Assembly (NCBI RefSeq): GCF_000025265.1
Contig: NC_013739.1
Location: 124,001 to 188,000, forward strand
DNA: 64,000 bases
Source: Conexibacter woesei DSM 14684
GTDB lineage: Bacteria; Actinomycetota; Thermoleophilia; Solirubrobacterales; Solirubrobacteraceae
Reading direction: 5' to 3'
Shown: in pieces, positions 23,688 to 32,078 of the stretch
Position numbering within the stretch: position 1 is the stretch's first letter
Layout: every line of letters begins with the position of its first letter
Notes under the pieces: generated by a model
The model's database searches: none
The model's input: only the letters and a program-made list of their open reading frames with translations
Told to the model about the DNA's origin: nothing
Position numbers and translations under genes: made by a program

Positions 23688-25403
23688 TCAGGTCTTGTTC
23701 GTCGTGAACGTGAACGTGACGGTCTTCGGTGCACCTCTGTTGGGGGTGAGCCGGACCGTCAGCGTCTGGGCGCCGCCCGCCTTCAGCTGGGTGGCGGTCA
23801 GCACCGCGCTGCGCAGATGCTGGCGCAGCGGTCTGCCGTTGATCGCGAAGCTGACGGCGCGCAGCGAGTGCCGTCTGGCCGGCTGGACGAAGAAGCGCAG
23901 CTTCGTCGTCCCGCGGATCTCGTTCGGGACGTCCGGCTTGACCGTCACGCGGTTGCCGCCGACCGTCACCGTCCGCGGTGCGATCCCGTCGGCCACCTCG
24001 CGGCCCTCGCAGTCGAGCGCGACGTAGTTGACGTAGCGGAAGTTACGGGTGATCCGCCCGCTTCTCCCGTTGCCGCGGACGCTCACCTGGAGCGACTGCG
24101 ATCTGGTCTTGTCGAGTTGCGCGAACTCGACGACGTGGTTCGCGGTGCTGGCCAGTCTCGCGCCGTTGAGCGTGTACTGGACCAGCTTGAGGATCCCCGG
24201 CGCCGATCTCGTCGTGAGGATGATTCTGCCGTCTCTGGATGTGGCGTGGAAGACGGCCTGTCTGCGTCCGAGCGCCGCGTTGCCGGCCTTGATGAAGTAG
24301 CCGTGCCGGTACGAGGCCACGCAGCCGGCCGGCAGCTCGGTCACCGTCCAGCAGTAGCGCGTCGTGGCGCTGACTCTGTCGCCGCGACGGGAACGCACGT
24401 CGAAGCAGTGCTGCCCGAGCGAGAGGTTGCTGTAGTCGCTGCGGCCGTTGCACGCGCCCCAGGCGCCGCCGTCGAGGCGGCACTCGAGCGTCACGTTCGA
24501 ATCGGTCGAGTGGTACAGCAGCGTCGCGTTCGTCAGCGGCGTTCTCGGCGGCGGGCCGTCGTCGATGATCGGCGGTCTGAGCGACGGGTCGACCGGTGTC
24601 TCGGTCGGGGTTATCGGCGGTCTCGGCGTCGGCGGCGTGACGACCGGCGGGCACGGGTTGCCGACGAGCCCTGCTCTCGCCTCGCCGAGCACGACGTCGG
24701 CGCCGAGCAGCCCTCTCAGGACCGGTCCGAGGACCGGCTGGAGTATCCCGAGCAACCCGAGGTCGACGTTCGGCGCGATGGTGATCCGCACCGCGGTTCG
24801 CGTCACCGAGGTGGCCGTCGTCGTCGTCTGGTTGAGCGAGATCGTCCCGAGTCTCAACGTCCCGAGCAGGAGGTTCGCCGACAGGTCGAGCGTCACGGGG
24901 GCGCTCGTGTCGAGCACCGAGGTGCCGAACAGCGTCAGGCCGGTGACCTGGCCGCCGGTCTGGGGGACCGGGCTGCCGTTGACGCACTGATAGCCGGCGG
25001 TCGCCTCGGTGGCTCTGAGGCCGACGCCGCCCAACAGCAGTCTCAGCAGCGCGACGTCGGTGATGGCGCCGCGGGCCGTCGCGCCCGTGGCGCTGACGGT
25101 GGTGTCTGCCTCCGAGACGCCGCCGCTGACGACGCTGGCGAGGACGGGTGGAAGCGTGACGAGTCTTCTCGACTCGCCGGCGCATGGATTCTCGCCGTTG
25201 TTGGCGACGGTCGGCTCGGCGTCGACGCCGAGCCCTGCGACGAGCGCGTCGACGCGGAGCGCACTGGCGCGGCAGCTGAAGTTGTCAGCCGACGCGGTCT
25301 GCGCGGTGGTGGCGCCGAGCGCGAGTGCCGCGACGAGCGCGGCGAGCACGAGCGCCGGCCAACGGCCGAGGCGTCGCGCCGGCGACTTACGAATGAGGTC
25401 CAT
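23688..25403 (-). CDS. Large secreted protein, choice-of-anchor-like N-terminal domain and repeat C-terminus
   Basis: 571 residues. A signal peptide (residues 1-40, ending ATTAQTASA) is followed by an N-terminal domain of about 250 residues rich in Gly/Val/Leu/Thr (CRASALRVDALVAGLGVDAE, SVVSGGVSEADTTVSATG) that reminds me of choice-of-anchor P type domains. A proline-rich linker (TPPTPRPPITPTETPVDPSL) leads to a small cysteine-pair domain (TLECRLDGGAWGACNG), then two or more beta-rich repeats (TLNGARLAS, INGRPLRQH). Probably a cell-surface or matrix protein; no enzyme motif is seen. Start at ATG 25403 has AGGAAGG 8 bases upstream. Arginine is nearly always AGA. Confidence 0.65.
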   Translation of the reverse strand: MDLIRKSPARRLGRWPALVLAALVAALALGATTAQTASADNFSCRASALRVDALVAGLGVDAEPTVANNGENPCAGESRRLVTLPPVLASVVSGGVSEADTTVSATGATARGAITDVALLRLLLGGVGLRATEATAGYQCVNGSPVPQTGGQVTGLTLFGTSVLDTSAPVTLDLSANLLLGTLRLGTISLNQTTTTATSVTRTAVRITIAPNVDLGLLGILQPVLGPVLRGLLGADVVLGEARAGLVGNPCPPVVTPPTPRPPITPTETPVDPSLRPPIIDDGPPPRTPLTNATLLYHSTDSNVTLECRLDGGAWGACNGRSDYSNLSLGQHCFDVRSRRGDRVSATTRYCWTVTELPAGCVASYRHGYFIKAGNAALGRRQAVFHATSRDGRIILTTRSAPGILKLVQYTLNGARLASTANHVVEFAQLDKTRSQSLQVSVRGNGRSGRITRNFRYVNYVALDCEGREVADGIAPRTVTVGGNRVTVKPDVPNEIRGTTKLRFFVQPARRHSLRAVSFAINGRPLRQHLRSAVLTATQLKAGGAQTLTVRLTPNRGAPKTVTFTFTTNKT

Positions 25404-25744
25404 CTCCCGCCTTCCTGGTCCGCGTGCGGCCATGGAAGAGCTGGACGCGCCGTCCGCGCGTCTCCATCGAACCGTCCCCTGCGGACGGTGGCGAAGCCTC
25501 TCGCCTGATGTCCCTGCCAGCGCCTCCCACAGCGCACGACACGAGTCCTATGCAACCACGCCAGCTTGGGACACGGTCCGGATTTTCGAATCAGTAAGGG
25601 ACTTTTCGCACAGCTTTAAACAGTTTTTCGAGTGCTATTTGGCATGTATATGGCGCAATGGTGGACAGGCGTGGTCTCGAAAGCCGCGCGACGGCGGTCG
25701 CATACGATGCCGGGACCGCCGCAGCAACCCCTGGAGACGACGCC
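25404..25744. other. Divergent intergenic region without a supported gene
   Basis: About 340 bases between the secreted protein gene on - and hemQ on +. The stretch 25565-25655 is clearly AT-rich for this genome (for example CTTTAAACAG, GTGCTATTTGGCATGTATAT) and probably holds the hemQ promoter, but no convincing -35/-10 pair could be fixed. A reading frame extends hemQ upstream to ATG 25658, yet its residues do not look like family sequence. Confidence 0.5.
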
Positions 25745-26413
25745 GTGACGACCGACCAGAACCTCTACACGCTCTACGCCGCGTTCGGCGCGCCCGCCGT
25801 GCGACGGCTGCCGGAGGCCCGCCGCGCCGCCGCGGCGGAGGAGGCGCAGGCCGCGCTCGACGCCGCGGACGTGGTCGTCCGCGGGAGCTACTCGCTCGCC
25901 GGCTTCCGCGCCGAGGCGGACCTGCTGCTGTGGCTCGTCGCCGCGTCGGCGGACGCGCTGCAGGACGCCGTCGTCGCTTTCCGTCACACCGAGCTCGGCC
26001 GCTCGCTCGACGCGCATTGGACGAACATCGGCGTGCATCGCGAGGCCGAGTTCGCGAAGTCGCACATCCCGGCGTACCTCGCCGGCAAGGAGCCCGGCAG
26101 ATACGTCTGCGTCTACCCGTTCGTGCGGTCGCTCGACTGGTACCTGCTGGAGCCTGACGCGCGCGCGAGGATGCTGCGCGAGCACGGCATGATGGGCCGC
26201 GACTACCCCGACGTCCTGGCCAACACGGTCAGCGCGTTCGCGCTCGGCGACTACGAGTGGCTGCTCGCGTTCGAGGCGGAGGAGCTGACGCGGATCGTCG
26301 ACCTGATGCGCCATCTGCGCGCCGCCGAGGCGCGGCGGCACACGCGTGAGGAGCTGCCGTTCTTCACCGGAATCCGCAAGGGCCTGGCCGATGTGGTCGC
26401 GGACCTGCCGTAG
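25745..26413 (+). CDS. hemQ: Coproheme decarboxylase HemQ/ChdC (chlorite dismutase family)
   Basis: 222 residues from the GTG start at 25745 ([15 protein letters not shown]). It decarboxylates coproheme to heme b with peroxide, the last step of heme synthesis in actinobacteria and firmicutes. Family features: [41 protein letters not shown] (with the reactive Tyr), and the proximal heme His in [19 protein letters not shown]. The C-terminus [13 protein letters not shown] is also typical. GTG 25745 gives the usual length; the frame is open to ATG 25658. No other heme gene is adjacent. Confidence 0.93.
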   Translation: MTTDQNLYTLYAAFGAPAVRRLPEARRAAAAEEAQAALDAADVVVRGSYSLAGFRAEADLLLWLVAASADALQDAVVAFRHTELGRSLDAHWTNIGVHREAEFAKSHIPAYLAGKEPGRYVCVYPFVRSLDWYLLEPDARARMLREHGMMGRDYPDVLANTVSAFALGDYEWLLAFEAEELTRIVDLMRHLRAAEARRHTREELPFFTGIRKGLADVVADLP

Positions 26414-26470
26414 CGGATTCCGCGGATTCCGGAAGCCGTCGGCCGCGGTCGTGGCGGATCTGCCGTAGCG
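26399..26470. repeat. Small duplications around the hemQ stop
   Basis: A 17-base segment spanning the hemQ stop (26399-26415) recurs at 26454-26470 with one mismatch, and between them GCGGATTCC is tandemly repeated (26413-26421, 26422-26430). It looks like local slippage or duplication with no obvious function. Confidence 0.6.
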
Positions 26471-26525
26471 CAGGAAATCAGTGTGAAGGCTTGTCAGGGG
26501 TCTGCGAGCAGGCGATGATCGCGTC

Positions 26526-26981
26526 ATGTCGGACACGCTGCTCGCAGCGATCGTGGGCGCAGTCGCCACCCTCGCAGCCGTGGGCTTCGCGCAGCTGCTG
26601 AACCACGCGCGCGAGGCGAGGCGCGCGCGGAAGGCGTCCGACGAGGCCTGGGGGCGGATCGAGATCGAGCTCGGAAACGTCCGCGAGTCGCTCGACGGGA
26701 TTCGAGTGGACGACGCCTGGCCGATCGGGTGGAACGCGGGATGGTGGTCGGTGTGGGAGAAGCACAGCGACGCGCTGAGATGCGAGTCCGATGAAGAGAG
26801 AGAGCGCTTCCGGACCGTCCAGCGCGCGTTCGGCACGATCGATCAGCTCCAGCACGGCGTCAACACGCGGCGTCCCGACGACGGCCGCGGCTTCACCGCG
26901 CGTGACCGCGAGTTCCTCGACCGGGTCAGAGCCGCGATCGAGGCGGCGTCGGGCGCGGTCGCCGGCACCGCTCGCCGCTGA
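26526..26981 (+). CDS. Hypothetical protein with one N-terminal membrane helix
   Basis: 151 residues, ATG start MSDTLLAAIVGAVATLAAVG giving a single N-terminal helix, then a charged, largely helical cytosolic part (LLNHAREARRARKASDEAW) with many Trp and Glu/Arg residues. No family recognised. It resembles small phage- or island-borne 'helix plus coiled-coil' proteins in shape only. Codon use is less GC-biased than neighbours (for example GAAGAGAGAGAG near 26793), a possible sign of recent acquisition. Confidence 0.5.
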   Translation: MSDTLLAAIVGAVATLAAVGFAQLLNHAREARRARKASDEAWGRIEIELGNVRESLDGIRVDDAWPIGWNAGWWSVWEKHSDALRCESDEERERFRTVQRAFGTIDQLQHGVNTRRPDDGRGFTARDREFLDRVRAAIEAASGAVAGTARR

Positions 26982-26987
26982 CCGCGC

Positions 26988-27911
26988 TCAGCCCAGCCAG
27001 CCGTCGAGCAGCCGCCGCGCGATCGCGAGCGGCGGCGGCAGCAGCAGCGACGTGCCGGCGGGTGCGTCGTCCCAGTCGGCGGAAGCCGGCAGCGCCGCCG
27101 CGGCGGCGACCTCTGCGCGCGTGAACCAGCGCACGTCCTCCAACTCCCCGTCGAGCGCCGCCGGCTCCCCGCCCGCGTAGGTCGCGGTGAAGCCGAGCAT
27201 CAGCGAGCTGGGGAACGGCCATGGCTGGCTGCTGACGTAGTGCGGCTCGCGCACGTGGACGCCGGACTCCTCCAGCACCTCGCGTGCGACCGCCTCCTCC
27301 AGCGACTCGCCGGCCTCGACGAACCCCGCGAGCGCCGAGTAGCGCCCTGCGGGCCAGGCCGCCTGGCGGCCGAGCAGCACGCGCTCGCCGTCGAGCACGA
27401 GCATGATCACAACCGGGTCGGTGCGCGGGTGGTGCTCGGCCCCGCAGACGGGGCAGCGGCGCATGTGGCCGCCCTCGGCGACGTCGGTGACGGCGCCGCA
27501 GCGCGCGCAGTGGCCGTGGACGCGGTGCCAGTTGAGCAGCGCGGAGGCGTAGGCGGCGAGGCCGCCGAGGTGGTGCGGCAGCAGCGCGCCGGCCTCGCGC
27601 AGGCTCAGCGGCCGGGCGCCCGGTGCGAGCGGTCGCAGCGCGTGGATGTGGTCGACGTCGACGGCGAACAGCGTCGTGCCGTCGGGCTCGACGCCGAGCA
27701 GCGCGGTGGCGCCGGCGCCACCCGGGATCTGGTCGAGCGCCAGCCGCACGAGCTGCGGCTCCGCGTAGCCGGTCACGAGCACGCCGTCGCGCGTGATCGC
27801 CAGCGCCCGGCTCGAGCGGTCGTGCAGCCGCGCCTGCACCCAGGCCGCGTCGCTCCGGCGTGCGCTCGCCCGGTCGAGCTGTGCGCCGCTGAAGGTGTTC
27901 GGCTCGGCCAT
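26988..27911 (-). CDS. nudC: NAD+ diphosphatase / NADH pyrophosphatase
   Basis: 307 residues. It cleaves NADH to NMNH and AMP and in some bacteria removes NAD caps from RNA. The zinc ribbon CARCGAVTDVAEGGHMRRCP then VCG, the Nudix box GFVEAGESLEEAVAREVLEE then SG, and the NudC-specific SQPWPFPSSLML are all present. ATG 27911 gives the usual length. It is divergent from the TetR gene. Confidence 0.94.
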   Translation of the reverse strand: MAEPNTFSGAQLDRASARRSDAAWVQARLHDRSSRALAITRDGVLVTGYAEPQLVRLALDQIPGGAGATALLGVEPDGTTLFAVDVDHIHALRPLAPGARPLSLREAGALLPHHLGGLAAYASALLNWHRVHGHCARCGAVTDVAEGGHMRRCPVCGAEHHPRTDPVVIMLVLDGERVLLGRQAAWPAGRYSALAGFVEAGESLEEAVAREVLEESGVHVREPHYVSSQPWPFPSSLMLGFTATYAGGEPAALDGELEDVRWFTRAEVAAAAALPASADWDDAPAGTSLLLPPPLAIARRLLDGWLG

Positions 27912-27959
27912 GGAACGGACTCTCGCAGACGCCGGGTCCGCGAAACGATCTCCATCACA

Positions 27960-27971
27960 GACCGGTCGGTC
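27960..27971. promoter_or_regulatory. Possible TetR operator upstream of its own gene
   Basis: GACCGGTCGGTC contains the palindrome GACCGGTC and lies 18 bases before the TetR start. Its core GACCGRTCGG is repeated in the long palindrome at 28591-28616 ahead of the MFS gene, which supports one regulator for both. Confidence 0.45.
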
Positions 27972-27988
27972 GCTAAAATGGCAGAGAG

Positions 27989-28594
27989 ATGGCACGCAGA
28001 ACCGCAGCCGCCGCCCGCGCGACGCGCGACGCGATCGTGGCGCGCGCGGTCGAGATCGGCTCCGTCGACGGGCTCGAGGGCATCACGATCGGCCGCCTCG
28101 CGGACGATCTCGGCCTCAGCAAGTCCGGCGTCCTGAACCATTTCCGCACGAAGGAGCTGCTGCAGCTCGCCGCGCTCTCCTCCGCGGAGGAGATCTTCAG
28201 ACGCGAGGTGTGGGAGCCGGCGCGCGACGAGCCCCCCGGGCTGCGCCGGCTGATCGCGCTGGAAGACGCGTGGATCGACCACGTCACCGGCGACGCCTTT
28301 CCCGGCGGCTGCTTCTGGACGGCCGCCTCGGCCGAGTTCGACGGTCGCCCGGGCTCGGTTCGCGAGACCGTCGCCGACGCGCTCGAGCGCTGGTACGCGA
28401 CCGTGCGGCGGGAGGTGCGCGCCGCGATGGAGGCGGGCGAGCTGCCGCCTGGCACCGATCCGGAGCAGATCGTCTTCGAGCTGCGCGGGGTCGCGATGAC
28501 GACGAATCAGCAGGTGCAGCTGCACAACGACCCCGCGGCGCGCGACCGTGCCCGCGCGGCGGTTCGGCACATCCTCGGGTCGATCGCAAATTAG
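27989..28594 (+). CDS. TetR-family transcriptional regulator
   Basis: 201 residues. N-terminal HTH: GLEGITIGRLADDLGLSKSG then VLNHFRTKELLQLAALS, the standard TetR pattern. The C-terminal ligand domain includes DAFPGGCFWTAASAEFDGRP, seen in TetR proteins with a C-terminal domain of the YcdC/TetR_C type. It sits directly ahead of an efflux MFS gene, with a strong palindrome overlapping its stop codon, so it most likely represses that efflux operon until a toxic compound binds. Confidence 0.93.
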   Translation: MARRTAAAARATRDAIVARAVEIGSVDGLEGITIGRLADDLGLSKSGVLNHFRTKELLQLAALSSAEEIFRREVWEPARDEPPGLRRLIALEDAWIDHVTGDAFPGGCFWTAASAEFDGRPGSVRETVADALERWYATVRREVRAAMEAGELPPGTDPEQIVFELRGVAMTTNQQVQLHNDPAARDRARAAVRHILGSIAN

Positions 28595-28616
28595 AGTCCG
28601 ACCGATCGGACTCTAA
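28591..28616. promoter_or_regulatory. Long palindrome between TetR and MFS genes, probable operator
   Basis: Perfect 11-base arms TTAGAGTCCGA / TCGGACTCTAA around CCGA, overlapping the TetR stop codon and ending 50 bases before the MFS start. The core GACCGATCGG matches the site ahead of tetR. It could double as an RNA hairpin, but the shared core favours an operator. Confidence 0.65.
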
Positions 28617-28666
28617 ATGCGGTAAGGTGGCCGGCAACTTCGGCACCCTGCTCCCTGGAGGCACGC

Positions 28667-30130
28667 ATGTCAGGCCCAGCCGCACCGGCGGCGACGCCGC
28701 TCGGCTCCGAGTCGCCGCCCGCCGCTCCTCGCCCCGGTCGCGCGATAGCGGTCGCCTCGGCGGCGACGTTCGTCGCGTTCCTCGACGTGACGGTCGTCAA
28801 CGTCGCGCTGCCCGACCTGCAGCGCGACTTCGCCGGCGCCTCGCTCGTGACCCTGTCGTGGGTCGTCGCGATCTACGGCGTGCTGTTCGCCGCGCTGCTG
28901 ACGCCGGCCGGACGGCTCGCCGACGTGATCGGCCGCAAGACCGTCTTTCTCGCCGGCTTCGCCGGCTTCACGGTGACGTCCGCGATCAGCGCGGTCGCGC
29001 CGTCGGTCGGGCTGCTGATCGCCGCCCGCGCGCTGCAGGGCGCCAGCGCCGCGTTCATGATCCCCGCCGCGCTCGGGATCGTGCTCGCCGTCTCCGCGCC
29101 GGAGAAGCGCGCCGCCGCCGTCGGCCTGTGGGGCGCGACGACGTCGGTCGCCGCGGCTGCCGGCCCCGCGCTCGGCGGCCTTCTGATCGACGCCTTCGAC
29201 TGGCGCGCCGTCTTCCTCATCAACGTCCCGATCGGGCTCGTCGTGCTGTGGGCCGGCTGGCGGGTGCTGCCGTCGATCGGCCGCGGCGCGCAGCAGCTGC
29301 CCGACCTGATCGGCAGCGCGCTGCTCGCCGCCGGCTTCGCGCTCGTGCTCGTCGCGCTGACCGAGACCGCCGAGTGGGGATGGGTCGACGGTCGCACGGC
29401 CGCGTGTCTCGTCGCCGGCGTCGCGCTGCTCGCCGTCGTGCTGCGGCGCACGCGCTCGCATCCGGCGCCCGCGATCGAGCTGGCACTGCTGCGCAACCGC
29501 GCGTTCGCGGTCGCGAGCGCCGGCGCGGCGCTCTACGGCGTCGCGCTGTTCGCGTGGATGCTCGCGTGCGTCCTGTTCGTGACGTCGGTGTGGGGCTACT
29601 CGATCATCGAGGCCGGCCTCGCTGTCACGCCCGGCGCGTTCAGCTCCGCTGTCGCAGCCGTGTTCGCCGGCAGAGTCGTCGACCGGCACGGGCCGCGCGG
29701 AGTCGTCGCCGGCGCCTCGCTGCTGTTCGCCGCCGCCGGCGTCTGGTGCGTGCTGGGGATCTCGGCCGAGCCGCGCTTCCTCACGTTCTGGCTGCCGCTC
29801 GGGATCGTCGGCGGCGCCGGCATGGGCGCCGTCACCGTCGGGCTGACCGGTGCCGCCGCGCGGGCGCTGCCGCCGGCGCAGTTCGCCTCCGGCACCGGTC
29901 TCGCGATGACCGCGCGCCAGCTCGGCGGCGCGCTCGGCGTCGCGGCGCTCGCGACGATCCTCGAGTCGGCCGGCGTCGGGGTCGCCGGCTTCCGCGCCGT
30001 CTTCGCGATGTGCACCGTCGCTGCGCTGCTGACCGCGCTGAGCGCGCTCTGGCTCGCGCGGCCGGCCCCCACGGCGGCGCCCGCCGCCGCGCCCCTGGAA
30101 CCCTCGAAGACCGCGGAGGTGGTCGCATGA
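28667..30130 (+). CDS. MFS drug efflux transporter, DHA2 (EmrB/QacA) family
   Basis: 487 residues, about 14 membrane helices. Family motifs: FLDVTVVNVALPDLQRDF (motif D1), GRLADVIGRKTVFLAGF (motif A), RALQGASAAFMIPAAL (motif B-like) and WGATTSVAAAAGPALGGLL then IDAFDWRAVFLINVPIG (motif C). It should export hydrophobic or cationic compounds with proton antiport. It is controlled by the upstream TetR and overlaps the SGNH gene at its 3' end. Confidence 0.93.
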   Translation: MSGPAAPAATPLGSESPPAAPRPGRAIAVASAATFVAFLDVTVVNVALPDLQRDFAGASLVTLSWVVAIYGVLFAALLTPAGRLADVIGRKTVFLAGFAGFTVTSAISAVAPSVGLLIAARALQGASAAFMIPAALGIVLAVSAPEKRAAAVGLWGATTSVAAAAGPALGGLLIDAFDWRAVFLINVPIGLVVLWAGWRVLPSIGRGAQQLPDLIGSALLAAGFALVLVALTETAEWGWVDGRTAACLVAGVALLAVVLRRTRSHPAPAIELALLRNRAFAVASAGAALYGVALFAWMLACVLFVTSVWGYSIIEAGLAVTPGAFSSAVAAVFAGRVVDRHGPRGVVAGASLLFAAAGVWCVLGISAEPRFLTFWLPLGIVGGAGMGAVTVGLTGAAARALPPAQFASGTGLAMTARQLGGALGVAALATILESAGVGVAGFRAVFAMCTVAALLTALSALWLARPAPTAAPAAAPLEPSKTAEVVA

Positions 30131-30897
30131 CGACGTACCCGAACGAGCTGGCCGACCCCGACGTGCTCGGCGGCCACGAGGAGCACGCGCTGCTGCGCGG
30201 CGCGCCGTGGCGGCGCTTCGCCGTGCTCGGCGACAGCGTCGCCGCCGGCGTCGGCGAGCGCGTCGACGGCTACCTGGCGCTGACGTGGGCCGAGCGCGTC
30301 GCGCGCGGGCTGCGCAGTCACCACCCCGGCCTCGCATACCTCAACCTCGGCGTCCGTGACCTGCGCGCGCAGCAGGTGCGAGAGACGCAGCTGGCGCCGG
30401 CGCTCACGTTCGCACCTGACCTCGCCGCCGTGATCGCCGGCGGGAACGACCTGCTCTCCAGACGGTTCGACCCCGACGCCGTCGCGCGCGAGCTGGAGGC
30501 GATCGTCGCTCCGCTGCGCGACGTCGGCGCGGAGGTCTTCATGTTCAGACTGCTCGACATCACGCTCGCGATCGACGTGCCGGAGCCGTACGGGACCCGG
30601 CTGTCGGAGCGGCTCGCCGCGCTCAACGACGCGACGAGCGCCGTCGCCGAGCGCCAGCAGGCGCTGGTCGTCGCCGGCGCCGCCCACACGCGCGCGGCCG
30701 ATCCGCCGATGTACAGCAGCGACCTGATGCATCTCAACCTGCGCGGGCAGGCGGTCATCGGCAGCGAGGCGATCCGCGAGCTGTCGCGCGTCCTGGCGCC
30801 GCCGGTCGAGGGGGAACCGCTCGGCCTGCGGCCTCGGGTTCCGTCGGAAGAACTCGCCCAGGGGCTTGTTCTTCCCGCGGTAGAGTCGGGCGGGTGA
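30127..30897 (+). CDS. SGNH/GDSL-family hydrolase
   Basis: 256 residues, ATG overlapping the MFS stop. Blocks of the family: GDSVAAGVGE (nucleophile Ser, block I), NLGVRDLRAQQ (block II), IAGGNDLLS (block III Asn) and SSDLMHLNLRGQ (block V, Asp and His). No signal peptide, so a cytosolic esterase or acyl hydrolase. Its co-transcription with an efflux pump suggests it deacylates the exported compound or a lipid, but the substrate is unknown. Confidence 0.88.
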   Translation: MTTYPNELADPDVLGGHEEHALLRGAPWRRFAVLGDSVAAGVGERVDGYLALTWAERVARGLRSHHPGLAYLNLGVRDLRAQQVRETQLAPALTFAPDLAAVIAGGNDLLSRRFDPDAVARELEAIVAPLRDVGAEVFMFRLLDITLAIDVPEPYGTRLSERLAALNDATSAVAERQQALVVAGAAHTRAADPPMYSSDLMHLNLRGQAVIGSEAIRELSRVLAPPVEGEPLGLRPRVPSEELAQGLVLPAVESGG

Positions 30898-31436
30898 GCT
30901 GGACGACGCTCGACTCGCGCATCGCGTACGAGAACCGCTGGATCCGCGTGCGCGAGGACGCCGTGCTGCGGCCGGACGGTGAGCGAGGCATCTACGGCGT
31001 CGTCGAGATGGTCGCGCCCGCCGTCTTCGTCGTCGCGCTGACCGAGGCGGACGAGGTCGTGCTGATCACCCAGCGGCGATACACGACCGGGCAGATCTCC
31101 GTCGAGGTGCCGGCCGGCGCGACCGACGGCGAGGAGCCGCTCGTCGCCGCCCAGCGCGAGCTGCGCGAGGAGACCGGCCTCGCCGCCGCCGAGTGGCGCG
31201 CGCTCGGCTCGATGTTCGCGCTCAACGGGATCGCCGACGCGCCCGAGCACGTCTTCCTCGCGACCGGCCTGTCGGACGCGGGCGCGGGCGACGAGCGCGC
31301 CGCGGAGGGGATCACCGCCGTCGAGCGCGTGCCGTTCGCCGAGGCGATGCGGATGATGCGCGACGGCGAGATCAGCGACGGCGAGACGATCGCCTCGCTC
31401 GCGCTCGCCGCCGTCGCGCTCGGCCGCTTCGCGTAG
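30894..31436 (+). CDS. Nudix hydrolase, ADP-ribose pyrophosphatase-like
   Basis: 180 residues, GTG start overlapping the SGNH stop (GTGA). Nudix box: GATDGEEPLVAAQRELREET then GLA. The preceding strand (YTTGQISVEVPAG) and the N-terminus (AYENRWIRVREDAV) are those of ADP-ribose/nucleotide-sugar pyrophosphatases of the NudF type. It probably cleaves ADP-ribose or a similar dinucleotide. Last gene of the TetR-MFS-SGNH-Nudix run. Confidence 0.88.
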   Translation: MSWTTLDSRIAYENRWIRVREDAVLRPDGERGIYGVVEMVAPAVFVVALTEADEVVLITQRRYTTGQISVEVPAGATDGEEPLVAAQRELREETGLAAAEWRALGSMFALNGIADAPEHVFLATGLSDAGAGDERAAEGITAVERVPFAEAMRMMRDGEISDGETIASLALAAVALGRFA

Positions 31437-31454
31437 GCGCGCGGAGCGGAGCCG

Positions 31455-31511
31455 CTCGCGCCGCGCCGCGCTCGCGCCGCGCCGGGCGCCCGCCGCACTC
31501 GCGCCGCGCCG
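31455..31511. repeat. Three copies of CTCGCGCCGCGCCG
   Basis: Exact 14-base repeats at 31455-31468, 31471-31484 and 31498-31511 in the short region between the converging Nudix and gamma-glutamylcyclotransferase-like genes. Extremely GC-rich; role unknown, possibly slippage products. Confidence 0.7.
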
Positions 31512-31527
31512 GCCGCGCAGCGCCCCG

Positions 31528-32067
31528 CTACGGCAGGTCGACCCGTTCCAGCGCGACGACCGCGCAGCCGGGCGGCGGCGGGTCGGTCGAGGCGCGGTAC
31601 GCCGCCAGCTGCTCGTCGCCGAGCCGCCGGAAGCCGTCCTCGACGTCGTCGAGGTACTCGCGGCTGACGAGCGCGCGGCCGTCGCGCAGCCCGGCGGCGA
31701 GCCGCGCGCGCCCGGCCGCGCTGCCGACGTAGGCCCACACCCGCCCGCGCGCCTCCGCGACCAGCTCGGTCACCTCGACGCGCTCGTAGTTGCGCTCGCG
31801 CGCGTCGAGCCGGCGCAGCTCGCCGGCGTCGACCGGCAGGCAGACGCCGTTGACCGCGCCCCTCCCCGCGACGACGTCGAGGAAGGCGACGACGCCGCGC
31901 GGCCGCTCGCCGCTCGCGCACAGCCGGTACCACTTGTAGCCCGGCAGGTCGCGCGCGTTGTCCATCGCGACGCCCCAGCGGCGGCGGTGGCCGGCCAACG
32001 CGGTGACGTAGCCGTCGTGCGCCTCGGCGGCGAGCGATCCGTAGCCGAAGACCCAGTCGCCCGCCAC
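31528..32067 (-). CDS. Gamma-glutamylcyclotransferase-like (AIG2/GGCT fold) protein
   Basis: 179 residues with GTG start at 32067 (VAGDWVFGYGSLA). The substrate-binding FGYGSL motif near the N-terminus and the Arg-Glu in LDARERNYERVEV, with the catalytic-type Glu, mark the GGCT-like fold. MDNARDLPGYKWY is a segment shared by a bacterial subgroup. It starts 11 bases after the GH5 stop, so probably cotranscribed. The exact gamma-glutamyl substrate is not known. Confidence 0.75.
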   Translation of the reverse strand: MAGDWVFGYGSLAAEAHDGYVTALAGHRRRWGVAMDNARDLPGYKWYRLCASGERPRGVVAFLDVVAGRGAVNGVCLPVDAGELRRLDARERNYERVEVTELVAEARGRVWAYVGSAAGRARLAAGLRDGRALVSREYLDDVEDGFRRLGDEQLAAYRASTDPPPPGCAVVALERVDLP

Positions 32068-32078
32068 CGGCCGCCCGC

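Noticed and set aside
27793-30126. Long frame upstream of the SGNH hydrolase
   Set aside because: Shadow of the TetR and MFS genes; only the part from 30127 has family motifs.
31440-31527. Triple 14-base repeat as a CRISPR-like or regulatory array
   Set aside because: Only three copies with uneven spacing in pure GC sequence; likely slippage.
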